The translations under genes and the position numbers were made by a program. Below are positions 16,341-23,569 of a DNA stretch of 35,800 nt, piece after piece. Origin of the DNA: SFJ001 sp045118955 (GTDB lineage: Bacteria; Bacillota; Clostridia; Oscillospirales; Ruminococcaceae); the NCBI GenBank assembly GCA_045118955.1, contig JBGVKB010000014.1, positions 1 through 35,800 of the forward strand, in the 5' to 3' direction. How positions within the stretch are numbered: position 1 is the first letter of the stretch; each line of letters starts with the position of its first letter. Under the pieces are notes generated by a model that ran no database searches, was not told the origin of the DNA, and saw only the letters and a list, made by a program, of their open reading frames with translations.

Positions 16341-16472
16341 GGAGGCCGCCGCGTTGAGGGGATTCGACCTTACAAAACGGGTGCCGTGTGAAAGTCCCAA
16401 AAAGCGGAAGCCTTCGATTTTTTACGGCGATTTGAAAAACTGTTTTGCTGGAATGCTTCAGCGCAAAAAAGA

Positions 16473-16501
16473 TTGCGAAAACCGCCCGGGCGTGGTAAAC
16501 T
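16473..16501 (+). promoter_or_regulatory. Promoter of the TrpR/YerC-like gene
   Basis: TTGCGA (16473-16478), 17-base spacer, TAAACT (16496-16501) preceded by TGG. The leader to the ATG is about 95 bases and contains a short TGTCCG/CGGACA hairpin at 16562-16580. Confidence 0.7.
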
Positions 16502-16601
16502 ATCAAGTATGGATGTACGAGGAGCGGCATACCCGGCGCAACGGCCGGGGCGGGCAGTGACTGTCCGTCAGCCGCGGACAAACGCAAGGGAGGATAATCG
16601 A

Positions 16602-16895
16602 ATGGCACCGAACACTGTGCATCGTCAGACGGACGCCCTCTATGAGAGCATTCTGGCGCTGGACACCCTGGAGGACTGCAAGCAGTTTTTCCACGACCTG
16701 TGCTCCCCCTCGGAGCTGCGCGCCATGGAGCAGCGCTTTGAGGTGGCCTGCCTGCTGCAGGCCGGCACCAGCTACATGGAGATCCTGGAAAAGACCGGCG
16801 CCAGCAGCGCCACCGTCAGCCGGGTGAACCGTGCGCTGCAGTACGGTCAGGGCGCTCTGCAGGCGATGGTGCAGCGCAAGGCGGAGGAGGACTGA
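16602..16895 (+). CDS. YerC/YecD family TrpR-related regulator
   Basis: 97 residues. It has the TrpR-superfamily helix-turn-helix: LTLEDCKQFFHDLCSPSEL-like N-terminal part (LDTLEDCKQFFHDL, CSPSELRAMEQRFEVACLL) followed by the turn YMEILEKTGASSATVSRVN, the recognition helix. This is the YerC family of Firmicutes, which lacks the tryptophan pocket details of TrpR. Cytosolic DNA-binding protein; target unknown. ATG 16602 is taken because AAGGGAGG precedes it by 8-9 bases; an in-frame extension to 16473 lacks a ribosome site and would cross the predicted promoter. It ends 28 bases before a bidirectional terminator. Confidence 0.9.
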   Translation: MAPNTVHRQTDALYESILALDTLEDCKQFFHDLCSPSELRAMEQRFEVACLLQAGTSYMEILEKTGASSATVSRVNRALQYGQGALQAMVQRKAEED

Positions 16896-16923
16896 GCCGC
16901 CGCGCGTCTGCGTTTGCAAACGG

Positions 16924-16957
16924 AAAAAACCGCACACCACCGGGTGTGCGGTTTTTT
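16924..16957. terminator. Bidirectional terminator
   Basis: AAAAAACCGCACACC-ACCG-GGTGTGCGGTTTTTT. It serves the TrpR-like gene and, on the minus strand, the folT-HD-PAP2 operon. Confidence 0.93.
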
Positions 16958-16966
16958 GTTTGCGGT

Positions 16967-17473
16967 TCAGAACAGGCCGTACAGCACCTCGCCCAGCACA
17001 AGGCCGAAGGCCGCGCCGGCGGCCACGTCCTTGACGAAATGCACGCCCCCCAGCACCCGGATGACCATGATGCAGGCGGTGACCAGCAGCAGGGCGGTGC
17101 CGGCGAGGGGCAGGCTGTTGAAAAAGGCGGCGGTGATGACCGCCGAGGACAGCACGTGCCGGCTGGGGAAGCTCTCGCCCAGCTTTTCCTTGTGCAGCAG
17201 CGGGGGGATGCCGTGCACCGCCGCCGGGCGGGGGCGGTCAAGGGCGCTGCGCAGCAGGGTGCCCAGCAGGAACACCGCCGCCGGGATCAGCACCGCCCGC
17301 AGCAGCGGGCCGACCCCGTACACGGGCGCTTGATAGGCCAGCGCCGCCAGCAGCAGCCCATAGGCCGCGTACACAAGGGCGGTGGTCAGCCGGTCGGCAA
17401 GGCGCAGGGCGGCGAGGGCGCGGGGCCGGGCGGTGAACCAGTCATACACCCGGCGGTAGCGCGGGGCGGTCAC
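16967..17473 (-). CDS. PAP2 superfamily membrane phosphatase
   Basis: 168 residues with about four to five membrane helices. The phosphatase motifs are LDRPRP (79-83 region), PSRH at 103-106 (canonical PSGH, the histidine retained) and R139-x5-H145-x3-D149 in RVLGGVHFVKDV. These enzymes remove phosphate from lipid phosphates such as undecaprenyl pyrophosphate or phosphatidate at the membrane surface. The start is GTG 17473, 3 bases after the stop of the HD gene, so translation is coupled; the ribosome site AAGG lies inside that gene. It is the last gene of the folT operon. The substrate is not readable. Confidence 0.88.
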   Translation of the reverse strand: MTAPRYRRVYDWFTARPRALAALRLADRLTTALVYAAYGLLLAALAYQAPVYGVGPLLRAVLIPAAVFLLGTLLRSALDRPRPAAVHGIPPLLHKEKLGESFPSRHVLSSAVITAAFFNSLPLAGTALLLVTACIMVIRVLGGVHFVKDVAAGAAFGLVLGEVLYGLF

Positions 17474-17476
17474 GGC

Positions 17477-18046
17477 TCAGGCCTTGGGGCCGAGGCCCAG
17501 CTCGTCCATGTGGGCCTGCATCCCCTCGATGCACAGGGCGATCACAGCGGTCAGCTCCATGCCCAGCAGGTCGCAGCCCTTCTGGATCAGGGGGCGGTCG
17601 ATCTTGGCGGCGAACTTCTTGTCCTTGAACTTCTTCTTCACGCTGGAGGGCTCCAGATCGCTCAGGCCGCCGGGACGCATCCGGGCGGTGGCGGCGATCA
17701 GGCCGGTCAGCTCGTCCACGGTGAACAGGCTCTTCTCCAGCTCGGTCTCGGGCACCACCTCGGTGCAGTGGGTCCAGCCGTGGGCCAGAATGGCGCGGAT
17801 GGCCTGCTCGTCCACACCGGCGGCGCGCAGCGGCTCCTCGGTGTGCTTCAGGTGCTCGTCGGGGTACTGCTCGTAGTCGTAGTCGTGCAGGAAGCCCACG
17901 GCCTCCCAGTACTCCTGCTCCGCGCCGAAGTGCCGGGCCATGGCGCCCATGGCGGCGGATACGCCGATGGCGTGCTCGAACAGATGCGGCTCGGTGGTGG
18001 TGGTGTGCAGCAGGGCTTTGGCCTGCTCAAGGGTAAGCTGAGACAT
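17477..18046 (-). CDS. HD domain phosphohydrolase family protein
   Basis: 189 residues. The metal-binding HD pattern is visible: H25 in LFEHAIGVSAAM, H54-D55 in GFLHDYDYEQYPDEH, later H89 in AILAHGWTH and D111 in FTVDELTGLIAAT. The last line is typical of the clostridial HDIG-type hydrolases that follow cobalamin or folate transport genes only by chance. HD proteins cleave phosphate esters of nucleotides or similar substrates; this one has no recognisable specificity. ATG 18046 has AAAGGAGCG upstream. It lies 48 bases after folT and ends 3 bases before the PAP2 start, so all three are one operon under the THF riboswitch. Confidence 0.88.
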   Translation of the reverse strand: MSQLTLEQAKALLHTTTTEPHLFEHAIGVSAAMGAMARHFGAEQEYWEAVGFLHDYDYEQYPDEHLKHTEEPLRAAGVDEQAIRAILAHGWTHCTEVVPETELEKSLFTVDELTGLIAATARMRPGGLSDLEPSSVKKKFKDKKFAAKIDRPLIQKGCDLLGMELTAVIALCIEGMQAHMDELGLGPKA

Positions 18047-18094
18047 AGCGGGTCGCTCCTTTATTTTCAGACTTTTATAAACAGATTTGTGCGC

Positions 18095-18712
18095 TCACAG
18101 CCAGCGGATGACCGCCTGCGCCGGGCGGGGGATCAGGCCGCTGCGGGCCAGCGCCGGCAGCATCAGCCGCAGCACCATCAGGGTCAGCAGCACCTCCACC
18201 GGCAGCAGCAGGGTGTTTTTCAGCAGGCCGCTGGTCAGGTAGTACAGGTAGCCCTTGCCGTAGAGCATGGCCTTCCACAGGCTGCCCAGCAGCACGTTGA
18301 CCCCGAAGTTGATGACCAGCCGCAGCAGCGCCAGCCGAAGGATGCTCAGCCGCTGCCGGTACAGAAACAGCCCGTAGATCAGCCCGGACAGGATGGCGCT
18401 GAGCAGAAAGCCGGGAAAGTACGGCTCACCGTAGGCGGCCAGCAGAAAGCCCACCACGTCGATGATGCCGCCCACCATCATGCCCACCAGCGGGCCGTAC
18501 ACATACGCGCCCACCGACACCGCCACAAAGCTGAAGTAGATCTTCAGCGTGGGGCCGAGCAGGTAGATGGGGAACAGCTCCAGCACCACCGCCATGGCGG
18601 CCACAAGGCCGCCCAGCGCCAGCACGCGCACCTGCCCCAATTGGGCGCGGGCGCTCTGCCAGTAGGCGGGGGTGAGGGGGTTCAAAAAATTGGGCGAAGT
18701 TTCCTTGTGCAT
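18095..18712 (-). CDS. folT: Folate ECF transporter S-component FolT
   Basis: 205 residues with about six membrane segments. Signature parts are LKIYFSFVAVSVGAYVYGPLVGMMVGGIIDVVGF (parts: KIYFSFVAVSVGAYVYGP and GGIIDVVGFLL), YFPGFLLSAILSGLIYGLFLY and YYLTSGLLKNTLLLPVEVLL, all as in folate-binding S-components. It captures folates and works with the EcfA-A'-T energising module encoded elsewhere. The assignment is strengthened by a tetrahydrofolate riboswitch in its leader. The ATG is preceded by AAAAGGAGG and a T-rich spacer. It is the first gene of an operon with an HD protein and a PAP2 phosphatase; folate regulation of those two is a consequence of position. Confidence 0.95.
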   Translation of the reverse strand: MHKETSPNFLNPLTPAYWQSARAQLGQVRVLALGGLVAAMAVVLELFPIYLLGPTLKIYFSFVAVSVGAYVYGPLVGMMVGGIIDVVGFLLAAYGEPYFPGFLLSAILSGLIYGLFLYRQRLSILRLALLRLVINFGVNVLLGSLWKAMLYGKGYLYYLTSGLLKNTLLLPVEVLLTLMVLRLMLPALARSGLIPRPAQAVIRWL

Positions 18713-18720
18713 AAAAAAGA

Positions 18721-18786
18721 CCTCCTTTTATGCGTCAGGCAACTGCACAAAAGGAAGCAGGGAAACCGAGCCGCTGCCGTGACGCA
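18721..18786 (-). promoter_or_regulatory. Hairpin abutting the folT ribosome site (expression platform)
   Basis: TGCGTCA-C-GGCA (18786-18775, minus strand) pairs with TGCC-TGACGCA (18741-18731), ending exactly before the AAAAGGAGG at 18729-18721. Its loop carries CCTTTT, which could pair with AAAAGG of the ribosome site. There is no terminator T-run, so control of translation is more likely than of termination. Confidence 0.5.
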
Positions 18787-18817
18787 CACGGACAGGGCCC
18801 CTCTGCACGCCTCCATG

Positions 18818-18925
18818 CAGCAGCGGGATGCAGGCCGCGCACCGCAAGGGACAGTTCCCCTTTTCGTCCGCCCCACAACTCCCCGTTGGGGCGGCACTTC
18901 ACGCGCACAGCCTTACTCTGCGAAC
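18818..18925 (-). promoter_or_regulatory. Tetrahydrofolate (THF) riboswitch
   Basis: The minus-strand leader of folT carries the conserved THF aptamer core in order: CAGAGTAAGGC, GCGCGTGAAGTGCC, ACGGGGAGTTGT, GGACGAA, TGCGGTGCGCGGCC and GCATCCCGCTGC. Pairings are visible: P1 GCAG/CTGC, P2 GGC-GCGC/GCGC-GGCC, P3 CCGCCCC/GGGGCGG with the pseudoknot-forming loop, and a variable hairpin AAGGG/CCCTT. This is the class known upstream of folT and folate genes in Firmicutes. It starts within a few bases of the predicted transcription start. Confidence 0.93.
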
Positions 18926-18931
18926 AAGTCC

Positions 18932-18959
18932 ATTATACCGCGTCCGCGCGCTTTTGCAA
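18932..18959 (-). promoter_or_regulatory. Promoter of the folT operon
   Basis: Minus strand TTGCAA (18959-18954), 16-base spacer, TATAAT (18937-18932). Start near 18925 coincides with the 5' end of the riboswitch. Confidence 0.85.
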
Positions 18960-18974
18960 GCAGAAGCGCCCCGC

Positions 18975-19003
18975 TTGCGCCGCCCGCCGCCGGGTGTTAT
19001 GAT
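18975..19003 (+). promoter_or_regulatory. Promoter of the 19045 gene
   Basis: TTGCGC (18975-18980), 17-base spacer, TATGAT (18998-19003) preceded by TGT. Back to back with the folT promoter. Confidence 0.75.
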
Positions 19004-19044
19004 AAAAATGACAAGCAGTTTACCCCAAAGGAGAGTTTTTGACC

Positions 19045-19464
19045 ATGCTGAACGAAAAATACAAGATCCCCCGCGGTATGTACTTTGTGTTCCTGAGCAT
19101 CGCGGTGGTGTGGGCGTTCCTCATCCCCAAGGCGCTGGAAAAGCGCGCCTGCGACCGGTTTGCCCAGCCGCTGTTCGACCATGCCCTGCCCGCCGGGGCG
19201 GAGCTGGTGCAGCAGTCCAACGTGGTGGACGACGGCAAGGGCTTCACCGCGGCGCTCATCCTCGGCGCGGACACCACCGAGGCCGAGCTGCTGGCCTTCT
19301 ACGGTGACGTGGACTACGCCCCCGGCCGGGACAACTACACCGAGCCGACCCTCACCGCCGCCCCGCTGGACGAGGCCAGTCTGGACGCGCTGGAGCAGGG
19401 CGGCAAGCGCAAGGCGGGGACGGACTACTGGTTCGTGTACATCTACAGCGCCCCGCAGGGCTGA
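19045..19464 (+). CDS. Unknown protein with N-terminal membrane anchor
   Basis: 139 residues. After a short basic start (MLNEKYKIPRG) there is one hydrophobic helix (MYFVFLSIAVVWAFLIPKAL), then a soluble domain with the segments LPAGAELVQQSNVVDDGKGF, ILGADTTEAELLAFYGDVDY and a C-terminal YWFVYIYSAPQG. The pattern of a strand-rich domain with a short helix resembles lipoprotein-like folds but I do not recognise a family. The ATG at 19045 is chosen for AAAGGAGAG upstream; a TTG two codons earlier is possible. It probably forms an operon with the ADP-ribosylglycohydrolase gene 66 bases downstream. Function unknown. Confidence 0.75.
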   Translation: MLNEKYKIPRGMYFVFLSIAVVWAFLIPKALEKRACDRFAQPLFDHALPAGAELVQQSNVVDDGKGFTAALILGADTTEAELLAFYGDVDYAPGRDNYTEPTLTAAPLDEASLDALEQGGKRKAGTDYWFVYIYSAPQG

Positions 19465-19530
19465 CATTAAGCGCCGCCGGGCGAATAGACCCCATACACA
19501 CAGCGACCCCACAAAAAAGGAGTGACCGCC

Positions 19531-20481
19531 ATGCTGGGCTGCATCATCGGCGACATCGCCGGTTCCACCTGTGAGTTTGACGAGTTTAAGAGCAAGGACT
19601 TCCCGCTGTTCTTCAAGGGCAGCGAGTACACCGACGATTCCATCATGGCCCTCGCCGTGGCCAGCGCCCTGATCAAGGGCCGGGAGGAGGGCAAGGGGCA
19701 GCCCCAGCGCCCCCTGCGGGAGCTGATGGTGGAGGAGATGCAGCGGCTGGGCCGCAAGTACCCCTACCCCATGGGCGCCTACGGCGCCCGCTTCAGCCGC
19801 TGGCTGCGCAGCGACGACCCCCAGCCCTACTACAGCTGCGGCAACGGCAGCGCCATGCGCGCCGCCCCCTGCGGCTTTATGGCGGTGACCCTGCCCGAGG
19901 CCATCGCGCTGGCAAAGGTCAGCGCCGAGGTCACCCACGACCACCCCGAGGGCATCAAGGGGGCACAGGCCACCGCCGCCTGCGTGTTCCTCGCCCGCAG
20001 CGGCCGCACCAAGGAGGAGATCCGGGACTATGTGCGGGCGCACTACTACCCCCTGGATCAGACGCTGGACGAGATCCGCCCGGGCTACGGCTTCCGGGAC
20101 ACCTGCCAGACCACCGTGCCGCAGGCCATTCAGGCGTTTTTGGAGTCCGAGAGCTTCGAGGACGCCATCCGCTGCGCCATCAGTCTGGGCGGCGACGCGG
20201 ACACTCTGACCTGCATCACCGGCGGCATCGCCGAGGCCTACTACTTCTGCGGCCGGGGCTGCCCGATCCCCTGGACCGGCCCGGTTCGGTTCGCCGAGCG
20301 CGACGACGGCACCCGGGAGGACCCCCGCCTGTCCCTGCTGCCCGAGGGCGTTCTGGAGCAGGTGCGCGCCCTGCTGCCGGAGGATCTGACCGAGATCGCC
20401 GACCTCTTCGCGCAGGTGGCCGCCTACCGGGAGGGCGCCTTCGACCGCATCGGCATCGTGCGCCCCTACATTCTGGGCTGA
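19531..20481 (+). CDS. ADP-ribosylglycohydrolase family protein
   Basis: 316 residues. The dinuclear-metal motifs of the ARH family are visible: GDIAGSTCEF (7-16), YTDDSIMALAVA with TDDS at 34-37, CGNGSAMRAAPCG near 103-115, and SLGGDADTLTCITGGIAEAY with GGDADT at 220-225. Such enzymes remove ADP-ribose from arginine or other acceptors, as DraG does in reactivating nitrogenase reductase. The target here cannot be known; no ADP-ribosyltransferase is visible nearby. ATG 19531 is used because AAGGAG lies 8 bases upstream; the GTG three codons earlier overlaps that site. It is followed by a strong bidirectional terminator. Confidence 0.9.
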   Translation: MLGCIIGDIAGSTCEFDEFKSKDFPLFFKGSEYTDDSIMALAVASALIKGREEGKGQPQRPLRELMVEEMQRLGRKYPYPMGAYGARFSRWLRSDDPQPYYSCGNGSAMRAAPCGFMAVTLPEAIALAKVSAEVTHDHPEGIKGAQATAACVFLARSGRTKEEIRDYVRAHYYPLDQTLDEIRPGYGFRDTCQTTVPQAIQAFLESESFEDAIRCAISLGGDADTLTCITGGIAEAYYFCGRGCPIPWTGPVRFAERDDGTREDPRLSLLPEGVLEQVRALLPEDLTEIADLFAQVAAYREGAFDRIGIVRPYILG

Positions 20482-20500
20482 GCGGCCCGATCTCAAAAGC

Positions 20501-20545
20501 AAAAGCATCCCCGCCGCCGGGCGTTCCGGCGGCGGGGATGCTTTT
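20501..20545. terminator. Bidirectional terminator
   Basis: A perfect 20-base inverted repeat (AAAAGCATCCCCGCCGCCGG and complement) with a 5-base loop. It separates the convergent ARH and pepF genes. Confidence 0.95.
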
Positions 20546-20556
20546 TTGTCCGATGC

Positions 20557-22248
20557 TTACACCTGATGGGCGGCGATCCAGTCGCCCACGGTCTTGGCTA
20601 CGGGGGCAAGGCTGCCGTCCTCAAAGGGCACGGCGAAGCCCGCCGCCCGCACCAGGTCGGGATAGCTGGCGGTGCCGCCCTTGCGCACCAGCGCCAGATA
20701 GCGCAACCACGCGTCCTGCGGGTCGGCCAGATGCGCCGAGAAGAACTGCAGCGCCACCGTCTGCGCCAGACAGTAGTCGATGTAGTAGAAGGGGCACTCG
20801 TAGATGTGGAGCTGCCGCTGCCAGCCCGCGCCCCGCCCGTAGAAGGGCAGGCCGTCGAAGTCGATCCACGGGCGGTACTTGTGCTCCAGCTCCAGCCAGA
20901 CGGCGTTGCGCTCGTCGGGGGTCAGGTCGGGCTGGCGGTACATGATGTGCTGGAACTCATCCACAAGGCAGCCGTAGGGCAGGAAGGACAGGCTGTCCTC
21001 CGCGTGGTAGAGCCGGTACTTGTCGGTGTCGGGGCCGAAGAACCGATGGTGCCACGGCTCGGTGAGGAACTCCATGCTCATGCTGTGGATCTCACAGCTC
21101 TCCATGCCGGGGCTGGCCAGCTCGCCGGGCAGACCGAGCTGCTGGGCCACATAGGCCTGAAAGGCGTGCCCCGCCTCATGGGTCAGCACGTCCACGTCCC
21201 CGGAGGTGCCGTTGAAGTTGGAGAACACGAAGGGGCCGTAGCCGGGGATGGTGTTGCAGTAGCCGCCCTGCGCCTTGCCGGGGCGGCTCAGCACGTCAAA
21301 GGTCTCCCGGGCGAACATATCGTCGATGAAGGCGGCGGTCTCCCGGCTCAGCTCGTGGTACATCTGCTTTGCGTGGGCCAGCAGCTCCTCGGGGGTGCCG
21401 TGGGGCTTGGGGTTGCCGTCCTTGAAGTACACGCCCAGGTCGCAGAACTTCGGGTCGGCCACCCCCACGCGGGCCATCTTGCGGGCCTGCAGCGCGGCGA
21501 TGGCGGGCACCACGTCCCGCACCACCTGCCGGCGGTAGCGCTCCACCTCGGCGGGGCCGTAGTCGATGCGCCCCATGCGCAGGTAGGACAGCTCGGAGTA
21601 ATCGGCGTAGCCCAGCACCCGCGCCTGCTCGTTGCGGTTGTGCACCATCCGGTCGTACAGCTCGTCCAGCTCCTGACGGTGGGCGTCGAAGAAGGCGCCC
21701 TCCGCCTCGTAGGCCGCCCGGCGGGTGGCGCGGTCGAGGCTCTGCTTATAGGGCCCGAGCTGGGCGAGGGTCAGGGTCTTGCCGTCGAACTCCACCTTGA
21801 CGCTGGCGTACAGCTTGATATAGGCGCTGACCAGACGGTTCTCCTCCTGCATCAGCTCCAGCACCCGGTCGTCGGCGCTCTTCACGGCGATGTCCATCTT
21901 CTGCAGCAGGATGCCGCCGAACTCCTCCGCCAGCGCCGCCCGGTGGGGGCTGGCCAGCAGGGCGCGGTACAGCTCCAGCTGGATGTTGCCCACGGCGGGG
22001 GTGTTCCGGTCAAAAAACTCGTTCTCGCCGTCGTAGAAGGGGTCGGTGGTGTCCAGCGTGTGGCGGATGCTGCACAGGCTGGAGGCGAAGCCCCACGCCC
22101 GGTCGGCGGCGTCGTGCTCCCGGTACACCTGCACCAGCGCCGCGCCGTCGGCGGCCGCCTCTGCCTCGGCGATGAGGCGGCGGTAGGTATCCAGCACCGC
22201 GGGCACGTCCGGCCGGCGGTACTCCAGTTCGGAGAAGGTCTGTTTCAT
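20557..22248 (-). CDS. pepF: M3 family oligoendopeptidase (PepF-like)
   Basis: 563 residues, close to the family norm of 560-600. The zinc site HEAGH is at 357-361, with the third ligand probably E386 in ESCEIHSMSMEFL. Upstream, GGYCNTIPGYGPFVFSNFNG is typical of M3 oligopeptidases. It digests short peptides in the cytosol as part of amino acid salvage. The N-terminal helical part (residues 1-200) covers the active site. ATG 22248 is chosen since GGAG precedes it; an upstream in-frame ATG has no ribosome site. It lies 46 bases after the chromate-type transporter pair and shares their promoter; the link is probably only positional. Confidence 0.93.
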   Translation of the reverse strand: MKQTFSELEYRRPDVPAVLDTYRRLIAEAEAAADGAALVQVYREHDAADRAWGFASSLCSIRHTLDTTDPFYDGENEFFDRNTPAVGNIQLELYRALLASPHRAALAEEFGGILLQKMDIAVKSADDRVLELMQEENRLVSAYIKLYASVKVEFDGKTLTLAQLGPYKQSLDRATRRAAYEAEGAFFDAHRQELDELYDRMVHNRNEQARVLGYADYSELSYLRMGRIDYGPAEVERYRRQVVRDVVPAIAALQARKMARVGVADPKFCDLGVYFKDGNPKPHGTPEELLAHAKQMYHELSRETAAFIDDMFARETFDVLSRPGKAQGGYCNTIPGYGPFVFSNFNGTSGDVDVLTHEAGHAFQAYVAQQLGLPGELASPGMESCEIHSMSMEFLTEPWHHRFFGPDTDKYRLYHAEDSLSFLPYGCLVDEFQHIMYRQPDLTPDERNAVWLELEHKYRPWIDFDGLPFYGRGAGWQRQLHIYECPFYYIDYCLAQTVALQFFSAHLADPQDAWLRYLALVRKGGTASYPDLVRAAGFAVPFEDGSLAPVAKTVGDWIAAHQV

Positions 22249-22294
22249 GGAAGGCTCCTTTGTATCCCAACATATAAAAAGACTTGTCTTAAGT

Positions 22295-22846
22295 TTACAG
22301 CCCGGCGGCCAGCCCGTATACAAGGTAGACCGCGCCGCAGCCCGCCATCACAAGGATGGGGCTGGGCTTGCGGATGCGCAGCAGCGCGAAGGCTGCCGCC
22401 GCCAGTCCCAGCCGGGGCCAGTCGATGCCGCCGCCCGCCGCGGTGGCCGCCACCTGCAGCAGGCTCAGCCCCGCCGCGGCGATGAGCGCCACCACCGTGT
22501 GCCGCAGGATGCCCAGCGTGCTTTTCAGCAGGGGGCCGTCCTTCCAGCGGCGGTACACCCCCGCCAACACCGACACCACCAGACAGCCGGGCAGGATAAA
22601 GCCCAGGCTGGCCAGCACGCTGCCGGGCACCCCCGCCAGCCGCACCCCCACAAAGCTGGCCGCGTTGATGCCGATGGGGCCGGGGGTCATCTCGGCGATG
22701 GTCACAAGGTCGGAGAACTCCGCCGCGGTCAGCCACAGGTGGGTCCGGGTCACCTGCTCCTGAATGAGGGGCATGGCGGCGTAGCCGCCGCCCAGACTCA
22801 GCAGGCCGATCTGAAAAAAGCTGAGGAACAGCTCCCACAGGATCAT
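22295..22846 (-). CDS. Chromate transporter family protein, second half of a two-gene CHR pair
   Basis: 183 residues, about six membrane helices. Family marks are SLGGGYAAMPLIQEQV and EMTPGPIGINAASFVG, equivalent to the CHR domain blocks, then a hydrophobic C-terminal half ending VYLVYGLAAGL. It is the short-chain CHR type, which functions as a pair with a sibling protein. The start ATG overlaps the sibling stop as ATGA, so the pair is co-translated. Family members export chromate in some bacteria, but in anaerobic Clostridia the real substrate is unproven. Confidence 0.88.
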   Translation of the reverse strand: MILWELFLSFFQIGLLSLGGGYAAMPLIQEQVTRTHLWLTAAEFSDLVTIAEMTPGPIGINAASFVGVRLAGVPGSVLASLGFILPGCLVVSVLAGVYRRWKDGPLLKSTLGILRHTVVALIAAAGLSLLQVAATAAGGGIDWPRLGLAAAAFALLRIRKPSPILVMAGCGAVYLVYGLAAGL

Positions 22847-23415
22847 GCGCGGCCTCCCTTCTGCCGGTGCAGGCGCACAACGCCCCGGGCCAGCCCCACG
22901 GCCGCCGCGGCCGGCACCAGCACCGCCGCGCTGACCTTGAACAGCCGCCCGGCCGCGAACACCAGCACCATCATGGCAAGCCCCAGCGGATCCTTGCCCC
23001 GCAGCACCTTCTCGCCCAGACCCCACGCCACGTCCAGAATGACCGCCGCCACGCCCGCCTGCATCCCCGCCAGCGCAAGGCGCACCGGGCGCAGGTCGCG
23101 AAAGACCCCATAGCACAGGCTCAGCAGGCTCAGCAGCACCACGGGAGGCAGCACGGTGCCCAGCACCGCCGCGGCCAGCCCCGGCCAGCCGGCCACCCGG
23201 CTGCCCGCGAGGGCGGCGGCGTTCACCGCGATGGCCCCCGGGCTGGACTGGGCCATGGCGGTCAGATCCAGCATCTCCTCCTCGGTCAGCCAGCCCAGCT
23301 CGTCCACAAAGCGGCGCTTCATCAGCCCCACGATGACGAACCCGCCGCCGAAGGTAAAGCTGCTGATGGTCAGCATACCGGTGAACAGCGTCCAAAGTCG
23401 TTTTTTATCCCGCAC
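22843..23415 (-). CDS. Chromate transporter family protein, first half of a two-gene CHR pair
   Basis: 190 residues. The CHR blocks are SSFTFGGGFVIVGLMKRRFV near the N terminus and AQSSPGAIAVNAAALAG, followed by LPPVVLLSLLSLCYG and further membrane helices. The start is put at GTG 23415 because GAGAGGAGG stands 9 bases before it and the promoter at 23461-23489 places transcription start near 23454, leaving no room for a leader before the upstream ATG at 23451. The two halves are antiparallel homologues and form one transporter. The pair precedes pepF in one operon. Confidence 0.88.
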   Translation of the reverse strand: MRDKKRLWTLFTGMLTISSFTFGGGFVIVGLMKRRFVDELGWLTEEEMLDLTAMAQSSPGAIAVNAAALAGSRVAGWPGLAAAVLGTVLPPVVLLSLLSLCYGVFRDLRPVRLALAGMQAGVAAVILDVAWGLGEKVLRGKDPLGLAMMVLVFAAGRLFKVSAAVLVPAAAAVGLARGVVRLHRQKGGRA

Positions 23416-23460
23416 GGCGGCGTGCCTCCTCTCGGCGCAGGGGATCTGCATAATAAGACA

Positions 23461-23489
23461 AGTATACCCCGTTTGCCCGGCGGGCGCAA
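23461..23489 (-). promoter_or_regulatory. Promoter of the CHR-CHR-pepF operon
   Basis: Minus strand TTGCGC (23489-23484), 17-base spacer, TATACT (23466-23461). Its position decides the CHR start codon. Confidence 0.8.
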
Positions 23490-23498
23490 GGGCGGCGC

Positions 23499-23528
23499 TT
23501 TACAGAGGGCGGGCGGCTCTGGTATGCT
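23499..23528 (+). promoter_or_regulatory. Promoter of the exonuclease III gene
   Basis: TTTACA (23499-23504), 18-base spacer, TATGCT (23523-23528) preceded by TGG. Divergent from the CHR promoter with 10 bases between the -35 boxes. Confidence 0.7.
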
Positions 23529-23569
23529 GGAGGGGAACCGAAACCAAACACGAAACGGAGGGATACACC

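Noticed and set aside
16354..16560. 68-codon frame before the TrpR-like gene as a leader peptide
   Set aside because: No ribosome site, no run of Trp or other regulatory codons, and it crosses the predicted promoter at 16473-16501.
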